Assembly (NCBI GenBank): GCA_017620475.1
Contig: JAFZQI010000039.1
Location: forward strand, 1-64,000
Reading direction: 5' to 3'
Source of the DNA: Clostridiales bacterium
Lineage (GTDB): Bacteria > Bacillota > Clostridia > Saccharofermentanales > Saccharofermentanaceae
Length of the DNA: 64,000 nucleotides
The number at the start of each line of letters is the position of its first letter. Positions within the stretch are counted from its first letter, which is position 1. Under the pieces are notes generated by a model. That model saw nothing but the letters and a program-made list of their open reading frames with translations. It was not told where the DNA came from and searched no databases. Shown here piece after piece: positions 42,994-50,520 of the stretch. The position numbers and the translations under genes are program-made.

Positions 42994-44673
42994 ATGAACA
43001 GAAAAGATCCTTCTTCGGTAAAAGAACTGGCTAACGATGCTGTGAATACTCCGGCCGGTGATGCAAATAACATGGTAAAAGAACCGGCTAACGATGCGAT
43101 GAATGCTCAAGCCGGTGATGCAAATAATTTGGCTAAAGAACCGGGTTCCGGCAGGAAGAATCACCGCCGTGTGGCCTGGATCGCTGCGCTCGCGGGAGTG
43201 CTGGTGGTGGCACTTTTGGTTTGTCTGTTTTTCCCTAAGTTGTTCGGAAAGAAAAATGATATGAAGAACACGGGTTCGGATCAGGAAAAGATGGAAGCCG
43301 TTGCAGGCAGCAACGGAGTTAATGATAATTCCGATGCGAGCAAAAATGGAGTTAACGATAATTCCGATGCAGGCATAAATGGAACGGAAACGACAATGTC
43401 AAAGGCCATGCGTACACACCTGCTGGCTTCCCCTGTCTATCCGGATATCCCGATGAATGCGGATTTGATCGATGACCAGGCTTCGGATGAATCCATGGAC
43501 CAATATACAATATGGAGGGAAGCAATCACCGAACTTCGCGCCCAGCCGGAAGGCTATGAGGATGCGTACGTGGAATATTGTAAAAGCGTGATCCCGATCC
43601 TCCTTTCCGATACCGGGAATAAGAACCGCGTGGCTTCGCCGCTGAGCCTTTACCTGGCGCTTGGTATGATGGCAGAGATATCGGACGGAAACACAAGAGC
43701 GCAGCTTCTTCAAGCTCTCGCGGAATCGGATATCGAGGAACTTCGGGCCCACACGCAGTCGCTGTGGCTGGCTAATTACATGGATGATGGTTTTTCCAAA
43801 CTGGTCCTGGCGAATTCTTTGTGGATGAATGACAACAAAGAATATAAACAGGAGGTGCTGGATATACTGGCGACGAAATACTTCGCGGCCTCTTTCAGCG
43901 GAGATCCGGCGGAGGAAGAGTACAGCAAGGTTTTCCGTGAGTGGGTGAACGCGCAGACGGATGATCTTCTTAATGACATGGTCGACGATCTGGAACTGGA
44001 CCCGAATATGGTGCTGGCGCTTGCATCTACAGTGAACTACAGCGCAAAGTGGACAGACAAATTCAACCCGGACGAAAACAGGCACGGTGCTTTTCACGCG
44101 GCAGAGGGAGATGTGGAGTGCGAGTATATGTACAACGGAAGCGTCTGGGATTACCACAAGGGGGAGACTTTCAGCGCGGTGCAGCTGTCTACCTTATATA
44201 ACGGAAGAGTGCGGTTCATCCTGCCCAAGGAAGGCATGACGCCGGAGGAACTGCTTGGGGAAGAAGAAGTAATCGAGTTCCTTTGTAACGGAGATCTCAT
44301 GATTGCGGTGGGTGAGGAAGAAGAAGAGTTGGCTGCCCGATTCACGGTGCCGAAGTTTGACGTGGAAACGGAGATCGATCTGAAGCCTGTGATGGAAGAT
44401 TTGGGAATCACTGATGCCATGGATCAGGGATCATCTGACTTTAGTCCGCTGACGCTGGAAAGCAACGGCGTATACATCTCTTCGGCCAAACAGGACACGC
44501 GGGTCATGATCGATGAGGAAGGCTGTAAAGCCGTGTCCCTAACGGTCGTCTTAATGGGCGCAGGAGGCCCGGAGAAATTTGTCGACTTCACGCTGGACCG
44601 GCCGTTCATATTCGAAATCGTGAGCGAGACCGGACTTCCGATCTTTGTCGGCATCGTCAACGATCCTTCCTGA
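42994..44673 (+). CDS. Membrane-anchored serpin (first)
   Basis: 559 residues. The cytoplasmic N-terminus carries two 19-residue repeats (residues 10-47; 57-bp DNA repeats at 43021-43134). One TM helix at about 60-80 (VAWIAALAGVLVVALLVCLFF) leads to a low-complexity linker with repeated GVNDNSDA, and from about 170 an extracellular serpin domain: NRVASPLSLYLALGMMAEIS, LANSLWMN, STVNYSAKW, RFILPKEGMTPEELL. The hinge DEEGCKAVSLTVV precedes FTLDRPFIFEIVSETGLPIFVGIVNDP, so the reactive loop has about normal length and the protein may be an active inhibitor. GGGGAGG precedes the ATG. It is 53 nt upstream of the sigma gene. Confidence 0.93.
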   Translation: MNRKDPSSVKELANDAVNTPAGDANNMVKEPANDAMNAQAGDANNLAKEPGSGRKNHRRVAWIAALAGVLVVALLVCLFFPKLFGKKNDMKNTGSDQEKMEAVAGSNGVNDNSDASKNGVNDNSDAGINGTETTMSKAMRTHLLASPVYPDIPMNADLIDDQASDESMDQYTIWREAITELRAQPEGYEDAYVEYCKSVIPILLSDTGNKNRVASPLSLYLALGMMAEISDGNTRAQLLQALAESDIEELRAHTQSLWLANYMDDGFSKLVLANSLWMNDNKEYKQEVLDILATKYFAASFSGDPAEEEYSKVFREWVNAQTDDLLNDMVDDLELDPNMVLALASTVNYSAKWTDKFNPDENRHGAFHAAEGDVECEYMYNGSVWDYHKGETFSAVQLSTLYNGRVRFILPKEGMTPEELLGEEEVIEFLCNGDLMIAVGEEEEELAARFTVPKFDVETEIDLKPVMEDLGITDAMDQGSSDFSPLTLESNGVYISSAKQDTRVMIDEEGCKAVSLTVVLMGAGGPEKFVDFTLDRPFIFEIVSETGLPIFVGIVNDPS

Positions 44674-44686
44674 AATCGATTTTTGT

Positions 44687-44700
44687 CGTCTATAATGGTA
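44687..44700 (+). promoter_or_regulatory. Promoter -10 region of the ECF sigma gene
   Basis: CGTCTATAATGGTA, identical to the block ahead of the first serpin. It lies 27 nt before the sigma ATG, just after the serpin stop. Confidence 0.5.
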
Positions 44701-44726
44701 ACAGGAGCAAGGAAGGTATTTCGGGT

Positions 44727-45269
44727 ATGGAAGACGCAAACATCATTGATCTATATTTCGCCCGCAATGAACGCGCAATCTCGGAAAGCGAGAAGAAGTA
44801 CCGGCCGTATTGTGCATCGATCGCCGGGAATATCCTCCGTAACCGCGAGGACGAAGAAGAGTGCCTGAGTGACACGTGGTATCGCGCATGGAATGCGATC
44901 CCGCCGGCAAGACCTTCCAGGCTCAGTGTTTTTCTGGGAAAAATCACCAGAAATCTGGCGATCGACCGATACCGGAAGACCAAAAGAGAGAAGAACAGCG
45001 GAGGCGAATATGCGCTCTGCCTGGATGAACTTTCGGAGTGCATTGGTGAGGACTCATTCATCGAAGAGCAGATCATCCTCAAGGATCTTCTTCAGACATT
45101 CCTTCGCTCGCTGGATAAAGAGGAGAAAGATATATTCCTTCTGCGGTACTGGTACGTGATGCCTGTTTCGAAGATCGCCGCCCGGTACGGAATCAGCGAA
45201 GGTGCGCTCAAGATGCGTCTCCTTCGTACGAGAAAAGGATTCAAAGAATACATGCAGAAGAACGCGTGA
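44727..45269 (+). CDS. ECF RNA polymerase sigma factor
   Basis: 180 residues, normal ECF length. IIDLYFARNERAISESEKKYRPYC at the start and EDEEECLSDTWYRAWNAIPP are characteristic of a sigma group common in Clostridia; region 4 has MPVSKIAARYGISEGALKMRLLRTRKGF. In that group the next gene usually encodes a single-TM anti-sigma-like protein. Here the next gene encodes a TM serpin whose cytoplasmic N-terminus fits that role. The ATG has a GGAAGG box upstream. The stop lies inside a 26-bp tandem duplication. Confidence 0.93.
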   Translation: MEDANIIDLYFARNERAISESEKKYRPYCASIAGNILRNREDEEECLSDTWYRAWNAIPPARPSRLSVFLGKITRNLAIDRYRKTKREKNSGGEYALCLDELSECIGEDSFIEEQIILKDLLQTFLRSLDKEEKDIFLLRYWYVMPVSKIAARYGISEGALKMRLLRTRKGFKEYMQKNA

Positions 45270-45317
45270 TACGCATCACGACGAATAAGAAGTGATACGA
45301 ATCACAACGAATAAGAA
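45266..45317 (+). repeat. 26-bp tandem duplication over the sigma stop codon
   Basis: Copies at 45266-45291 and 45292-45317 differ at two bases. Each holds GTGAT-N4-ATCAC, a short palindrome. The first copy includes the TGA stop of the sigma gene; the ribosome binding site of the second serpin follows the second copy. Confidence 0.9.
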
Positions 45318-45333
45318 GAGAGGAGAAACGACC

Positions 45334-46950
45334 ATGAAAAAAGAAGAGAAACTGATGGATGCCATCGGACAGATTGAAGAAGACCTTGTGCCGGATCTTG
45401 AAAAACAGGCAGGAAAGGATGCGAATTCTTCCGCGGCAAAAGCACTGTCCGCTAAGGGTAAGAAGAACCGCCGGGTGATCTGGCTTTCCGTTACGGCCAG
45501 TGTGCTGGCGGCAGCATTGCTTCTCTGGGTGATCTATCCCTATACCTTTGGAAAAAAGAAGAACGAGGATCTGAACGGAACATCCGCGTTAGGAAACATT
45601 TCCGACGGAGAAACCACGGCCGGAAGTCCCGGCAGTTCTTCCGGCGAGACGACCTACAATGGAGGACCGGGTCAAAGCACGGAAACCACCGCGGCCGACC
45701 ATTCGGGCGATATCATTATCCTTCAGGCACATATGATGGCGGAGCCGAAGTACAGAAGCCGCCTGACGGATCCGTCCACCGGGTATCACGAAGGGTACAG
45801 TGATTACCTGAAAACGGTGCTTCCGGTTGTGATGGAAAATGAGGAAAAAGGAAACTGTGTATTCTCACCACTGAGCCTTTACATCGCGCTGGGAATGACG
45901 GCGGAGATCTCTGGTGGAAATTCCCGGGCACAGATCCTGGATGTGCTGCACCAGCCGGATATTGAAACCTCGAGGTTCCGTATCAGCTCGATTTGGCAGG
46001 CCAATTACTGTAGTGACGACCGGGCCAAACTGATCCTGGCGAACTCGTTCTGGATGAATGATGATATTACATATAATCAGGAAGTGCTGGATACGTTAGC
46101 AAATGATTACTACGCCGCTTCTTTTTCCGGAGATCCAACAACGGAAGAATATACGAAGGCCTATCAGGCATGGATCAATCAGCAGACGGATTACCTGCTC
46201 GAAGATCAGATCAAGGAGTGGGAACTGGATCCGATGATGATTATGAATATCGTCTCGACCGTAAACTATGAAGCGAAGTGGATGGATGAGTTCACGGTCG
46301 ATTCGGAACCGGGGGTATTCCATTCGCCGGTGGGAGATGTGTCCTGTAACTTTATGCACAACGAATTAATATACGAGTACCAGCAGCACGATGAAGAAGG
46401 CAAGATCATTGACACACAGATCTACTATGAGGGAGACCGCTTTACCGCCGTCATTCTTCACACGAACAGACATGGTGAAGTGCGGTTCATCCTCCCCAAA
46501 GAGGGGATCTCTCCGGAGGATCTGCTTTCTGATGAGAGCGTATATGACTATCTCAGCACCAGATACTTCCTGTTGCCGGACGACTATAACTGGATCACCG
46601 ATATTAACGGAGTAAACATAAGTATGCCGATGTTTGATGTGACTTCCAAGTTCGATCTGAAGGATGACCTGAAAAAACTCGGAGTAACGGATATCTTTGA
46701 TATAGAGCGTTCTGACTTTAGTCCTCTGACATCGGAAGAGTCTTACGTGAATACGGCCGAGCAGGATACACGGGTCATGGTGGATCAATACGGAATCAAA
46801 GCCGTTGCTGCAACAGTAATTGGAGATATCGGAATGGGAGGTTCGGATAATCTTGTTGATTTTACTTTGGATAGGCCATTCCTCTTTGCGGTAATAAGTG
46901 ATGACGGACTTCCGGTGTTTGTCGGCATAATCAATAACCCGGCTCAGTAA
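45334..46950 (+). CDS. Membrane-anchored serpin with an anti-sigma-like N-terminus (second)
   Basis: 538 residues. The first 45 are cytoplasmic: KLMDAIGQIEEDLVPDLEK resembles the short segment (L-x-A-I-G-x-I-D/E-E-D/E-x-I/V) at the start of TM proteins encoded after Clostridia ECF sigma genes. TM at about 48-68 (VIWLSVTASVLAAALLLWVIY), a Gly/Ser/Thr-rich linker, then a serpin domain from about 150: CVFSPLSLYIALGMTAEIS, ANSFWMN, STVNYEAKW, hinge DQYGIKAVAATVIGD, and FTLDRPFLFAVISDDGLPVFVGIINNP. The hinge has small residues, consistent with inhibitory serpins. GAGAGGAG precedes the ATG. It follows the sigma gene by 64 nt. Confidence 0.92.
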   Translation: MKKEEKLMDAIGQIEEDLVPDLEKQAGKDANSSAAKALSAKGKKNRRVIWLSVTASVLAAALLLWVIYPYTFGKKKNEDLNGTSALGNISDGETTAGSPGSSSGETTYNGGPGQSTETTAADHSGDIIILQAHMMAEPKYRSRLTDPSTGYHEGYSDYLKTVLPVVMENEEKGNCVFSPLSLYIALGMTAEISGGNSRAQILDVLHQPDIETSRFRISSIWQANYCSDDRAKLILANSFWMNDDITYNQEVLDTLANDYYAASFSGDPTTEEYTKAYQAWINQQTDYLLEDQIKEWELDPMMIMNIVSTVNYEAKWMDEFTVDSEPGVFHSPVGDVSCNFMHNELIYEYQQHDEEGKIIDTQIYYEGDRFTAVILHTNRHGEVRFILPKEGISPEDLLSDESVYDYLSTRYFLLPDDYNWITDINGVNISMPMFDVTSKFDLKDDLKKLGVTDIFDIERSDFSPLTSEESYVNTAEQDTRVMVDQYGIKAVAATVIGDIGMGGSDNLVDFTLDRPFLFAVISDDGLPVFVGIINNPAQ

Positions 46951-46970
46951 CGGTTCTGATCGAAAAGAAC

Positions 46971-46998
46971 TTGCATTCTCAAGTGATAGCGGTATAAT
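46971..46998 (+). promoter_or_regulatory. Promoter of the phosphonate operon
   Basis: TTGCAT, a 16-nt spacer and TATAAT. The predicted transcript begins at the foot of the hairpin at 47003. Confidence 0.75.
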
Positions 46999-47002
46999 GA
47001 TG

Positions 47003-47045
47003 AGGTGTTCATTTCTTGTGAGCTTTGCTTCAAAAATGAACACCT
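47003..47045 (+). promoter_or_regulatory. Leader hairpin at the 5' end of the phosphonate mRNA
   Basis: A perfect 12-bp stem (AGGTGTTCATTT / AAATGAACACCT) with a 19-nt loop, starting about 5 nt after the -10 element, so the mRNA probably starts in or at the stem. It is followed by TTAATCTTG, not a real T-run, so it is more likely a 5' stabiliser, operator or attenuation element than a simple terminator. Confidence 0.65.
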
Positions 47046-47130
47046 TTAATCTTGTCGCGGACAGGACAGAAGCACCGGCGATTCCGGTACGGCCAGATCC
47101 GTGAAACCCTGCAAAAAGGAGAAAACAAGT

Positions 47131-48021
47131 ATGGGACTGAGCCGGAAACAGTTTGCGATCCTGGTGGCGATGAAAGAAGCGGAAACGCCGCTGACGCAAA
47201 GAGAATTGGAGAAGAAAACGGATTTTTCCCTGGGGACGATCAATAAAGTGATCAAGGAACTTTCCGAAGAAGGCCTGATTGAAAACGGCGTGGTCACGGA
47301 GAAGGGTGTCGATGCACTTGAGCCTTACCGTGCCAAGAGGGCCGTGTTCATTGCGGCGGGTTTCGGATCAAGAATGGTACCGATCACACTCAATACCCCG
47401 AAGCCCTTGGTCCGTGTTCACGGCAAACGCATCATCGATACATTGCTGGATGCCTGTGTGGACGCAGGGATCGAGGAGATCTATATCGTAAGAGGATATC
47501 TGGCGGAGCAGTTCGACCAGCTCCTATATAAATATCCGAACCTGCGTTTCCTGGAGAACCCGATGTTCAACGAGGCGAACAATATCAGTTCGGCGATGCT
47601 GGCAAGACATCTTCTTTCCAACTCGTATGTTTTCGAAGCGGATCTTCTTCTTTCCAATCCGAAGATCATTACGAAATACCACTATACTTCCGACTTCCTG
47701 GCGATCCCGAAGGACCGTACCGACGACTGGTGTTTCGCCGTAAAAGACGGCGTGATCAAAGAGGAAAAGGTCGGCGGGGAGAACTGCTGGCAGATGGTCG
47801 GAATTTCCTACTGGAACAAGGAAGACGGCGAGAAACTGGAAAAGGATGTTCCTTCCGTCTATGACGGACCCGGCGGTAAAGAACGCTACTGGGAACAGGT
47901 CCCGCTGGTGTATTGCAAAGACCGCTATAAAGTCGAAGTACGCGAGTGCAAGGAAGAGGATATCGTCGAGATCGATACCTTCCGCGAACTCAAAGAAATC
48001 GATAAGTCGTATGACGTGTAA
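47131..48021 (+). CDS. LicC-like nucleotidyltransferase with an N-terminal winged helix
   Basis: 296 residues. Residues about 1-65 are a winged helix (LTQRELEKKTDFSLGTINKVIKELSEEGLI); the rest is a nucleotidyltransferase with FIAAGFGSRMVPITLNTPKPLVRVHGKRIIDTLLDAC and EADLLLSNPKI. The family resembles LicC, which makes CDP-choline from CTP and phosphocholine; here the partner genes make 2-aminoethylphosphonate, so CMP-2-aminoethylphosphonate is the likely product. It is the first gene of the operon, AAGGAG 8-9 nt before the ATG. The HTH may bind DNA or only be a domain relic. Confidence 0.88.
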   Translation: MGLSRKQFAILVAMKEAETPLTQRELEKKTDFSLGTINKVIKELSEEGLIENGVVTEKGVDALEPYRAKRAVFIAAGFGSRMVPITLNTPKPLVRVHGKRIIDTLLDACVDAGIEEIYIVRGYLAEQFDQLLYKYPNLRFLENPMFNEANNISSAMLARHLLSNSYVFEADLLLSNPKIITKYHYTSDFLAIPKDRTDDWCFAVKDGVIKEEKVGGENCWQMVGISYWNKEDGEKLEKDVPSVYDGPGGKERYWEQVPLVYCKDRYKVEVRECKEEDIVEIDTFRELKEIDKSYDV

Positions 48022-48032
48022 AGGAGAAGACT

Positions 48033-49163
48033 ATGGAACCGATCAAGAGAAACATCCTTCTGAATCCGGGGCCGTCGACCACGACGGATACCGTCAAGTA
48101 TGCACAGGTAGTGCCGGATATCTGCCCGCGTGAGAAAGAATTCGCCGGTCTGATGAAAGGCCTTCGCGAGGACCTTGTGAGGGTCGTACACGGTGATCTT
48201 ACGAAATACACCTCAGTTCTTTTCTGCGGGTCAGGAACGATCAATATCGATATCTGCATCAACTCCCTTCTTCCGGAAGGAAAGAAGGTGCTGGTCATCA
48301 ACAACGGTGCATATTCCACGCGTGCGGTCGAGATCTGTCAGTACTACGGTCTGCCGCATATCGATCTGCAGTTCCCGGTCGATCAGCGCCCGGATCTTGC
48401 GGTGGTTGAAGAAACCCTGAAGAATAACCCGGACATCGGTCTGGTGCACACGACGCACAACGAAACCGGTACGGGTATTCTGAATCCGATCCGCGAGATC
48501 GGTGCACTGGCTCATAAGTACGGCGCAATCTTTACTGTCGACACCACTAGCACATACGCGATGCGCCCGATCGATATCGAGAAGGACAACATCGATTTCT
48601 GTATGGCTTCCGCGCAAAAAGGACTGATGGCGATGACCGGCCTTTCTTTTGTCGTGGGAAACCGTGCGATCCTGGAAGCGTCGAAAAACAACCCCAAGAG
48701 AAGCTATTACTGCAACCTTTTCCTGCAATATGACTGCTTCGAGAAGACAGGCGAGATGCATTTCACACCGCCGGTACAGACCATCTATGCGGCGCTTCAA
48801 GGCCTGAAGGAGTACTGGGAAGAGGGCGAAGAAGCAAAGTGGGCGCGCCACACGCGTGTTTTCGATGCGATCAATCAGGGTCTCGATGAACTGGGATTCC
48901 GTCAGGTGATCAAGCCGGAATGGCGCGCAGGACTGGTTTCCTCGGCCATCTATCCGGATGATCCGAACTGGAGTTTCGAGAAGGTGCACGACTACTGCTA
49001 CGAACGCGGTTTCACCATCTATCCCGGAAAGATCAGCACGACGAATACCTTCCGTCTTTGCGCACTCGGCGCCATCGACGCACCGGATATCGATGCGTTC
49101 TTCAAGGTGTTTAAAGAAGCGCTTCTGGCGACCGGCGTTGCGGTTCCGGTACGTTACAACTGA
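48033..49163 (+). CDS. phnW: 2-aminoethylphosphonate-pyruvate transaminase
   Basis: 376 residues, class V PLP aminotransferase. LLNPGPSTTTDTVKYAQ is the PhnW start, FCGSGTINIDICINSLL the phosphate loop, THNETGTGILNPI the glutamate-specific segment, and SAQKGLMA holds the Schiff-base Lys. It interconverts phosphonoacetaldehyde and 2-aminoethylphosphonate with an amino donor. In a catabolic operon it would degrade AEP, but the adjacent PEP mutase and decarboxylase make it biosynthetic here. AAGGAG precedes the ATG. Gaps to both neighbours are 11-13 nt. Confidence 0.94.
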   Translation: MEPIKRNILLNPGPSTTTDTVKYAQVVPDICPREKEFAGLMKGLREDLVRVVHGDLTKYTSVLFCGSGTINIDICINSLLPEGKKVLVINNGAYSTRAVEICQYYGLPHIDLQFPVDQRPDLAVVEETLKNNPDIGLVHTTHNETGTGILNPIREIGALAHKYGAIFTVDTTSTYAMRPIDIEKDNIDFCMASAQKGLMAMTGLSFVVGNRAILEASKNNPKRSYYCNLFLQYDCFEKTGEMHFTPPVQTIYAALQGLKEYWEEGEEAKWARHTRVFDAINQGLDELGFRQVIKPEWRAGLVSSAIYPDDPNWSFEKVHDYCYERGFTIYPGKISTTNTFRLCALGAIDAPDIDAFFKVFKEALLATGVAVPVRYN

Positions 49164-49176
49164 GAGGAGATAATCA

Positions 49177-50472
49177 ATGAAGACCGTTTATACCTGCTTT
49201 TGTACCGATGTGATCCATGAGGGTCATCTGAATATTCTTAAAGAAGCACAGAAACTGGGAAAAGTCATCGTCGGGTGTCTCTCGGATAAGGTGCTGATCC
49301 GCTACAATAAGTTCCCGACCATCGCTCAGGAAGACCGTGTGAAGCTTTATCGGTCCCTTCCCGGCGTTGAACAGGTCGTCATCCAGGAAGATATGCATTA
49401 CGACGATGTCGTCACGCTGATCCATCCGGATTATATCGTCCATGGCGATAACTGGAAGAACGGGCCGGAGAGCGCGATCCGCGAGCATGTGGAGAGCCTT
49501 CTTTCCGCGTATGGCGGACAGCTTGTAGACATTCCCTATACATATAACGAAGATGTCAGAAAGATCGACATGCAGCTTCGTGAGAAACTGGCGATGCCGG
49601 AATACCGGAGAAAGCGCCTGCGCCAGCTGATCGAGATGACGCCTGTTGTTAAGGCGATGGAAGCCCACAGCGGCCTGACCGGTCTGATCGTTGAGAAGAC
49701 CGTTGTCGAGCATGAAGGCAAACTCGACCAGTTCGATGCGATGTGGGTCAGCTCCCTTTGCGACAGTACAGCCAAGGGAAAGCCGGATATCGAACTTGTC
49801 GATATGACTTCGCGTTTCAGAACGATTGAAGATATCACGGAAGTCACCACGAAGCCGATCATCTTCGATGGCGATACCGGAGGACTTCCGGAACATTTTG
49901 TATACACGGTAAGAAGCCTGGAGAGACTGGGCGTATCGGCAGTCATTATCGAGGATAAGACCGGCCTTAAGAAGAATTCCCTCTTCGGTACCGAAGTCCA
50001 ACAGACCCAGGCGTCCATCGAGGAATTCTCCGCCAAGATCGCAGCAGGTAAGAAAGCCCAGCTGACAGACGACTTCATGATCATTGCCCGTATCGAAAGC
50101 CTGATCCTCGAGCGCGGCATGGACGACGCCCTCGAACGCGCCGGTGCTTTTGTAAAAGCGGGAGCGGACGGCATCATGATCCACAGCAGAAAGAAAGATC
50201 CGGCTGAGATCTTGGAGTTCTGCGACAAGTTCCGTCAGATGGATCCGACGACACCGATCGTGGTCGTGCCGACAAGCTTCAATGTGATCACGGAAGAAGA
50301 GCTGGCGGCACACGGCGTCAACATCGTCATCTACGCCAATCAGCTGACACGAAGTGCTTTTCCGGCGATGCAGAAGACCGCGGAAGACATTCTTAAGAAT
50401 CACCGCGCCAAGGAAGTAGATGACCGCCTGATGTCCATTAAAGACATTATTACGCTGATCGACGAGATCTAA
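49177..50472 (+). CDS. pepM: Fused cytidylyltransferase-phosphoenolpyruvate mutase
   Basis: 431 residues. Residues 1 to about 130 are a tagD/GCT-type cytidylyltransferase: TCFCTDVIHEGHLNILKEA with HxGH and the R-Y-x-I-F-like later segment. The rest is PEP mutase with EDKTGLKKNS (259-268), the signature that separates PepM from isocitrate-lyase relatives, and DGDTGG binding Mg. PepM turns phosphoenolpyruvate into phosphonopyruvate and commits carbon to phosphonates. The fused cytidylyltransferase probably activates an intermediate or product with CTP; which one is unknown, since a second nucleotidyltransferase is already encoded. GAGGAG precedes the ATG. Confidence 0.94.
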   Translation: MKTVYTCFCTDVIHEGHLNILKEAQKLGKVIVGCLSDKVLIRYNKFPTIAQEDRVKLYRSLPGVEQVVIQEDMHYDDVVTLIHPDYIVHGDNWKNGPESAIREHVESLLSAYGGQLVDIPYTYNEDVRKIDMQLREKLAMPEYRRKRLRQLIEMTPVVKAMEAHSGLTGLIVEKTVVEHEGKLDQFDAMWVSSLCDSTAKGKPDIELVDMTSRFRTIEDITEVTTKPIIFDGDTGGLPEHFVYTVRSLERLGVSAVIIEDKTGLKKNSLFGTEVQQTQASIEEFSAKIAAGKKAQLTDDFMIIARIESLILERGMDDALERAGAFVKAGADGIMIHSRKKDPAEILEFCDKFRQMDPTTPIVVVPTSFNVITEEELAAHGVNIVIYANQLTRSAFPAMQKTAEDILKNHRAKEVDDRLMSIKDIITLIDEI

Positions 50473-50520
50473 AAAGACAGCATGCCCTGTGTTACGCGGG
50501 GACGAGAAAAGGAGCAGCAA

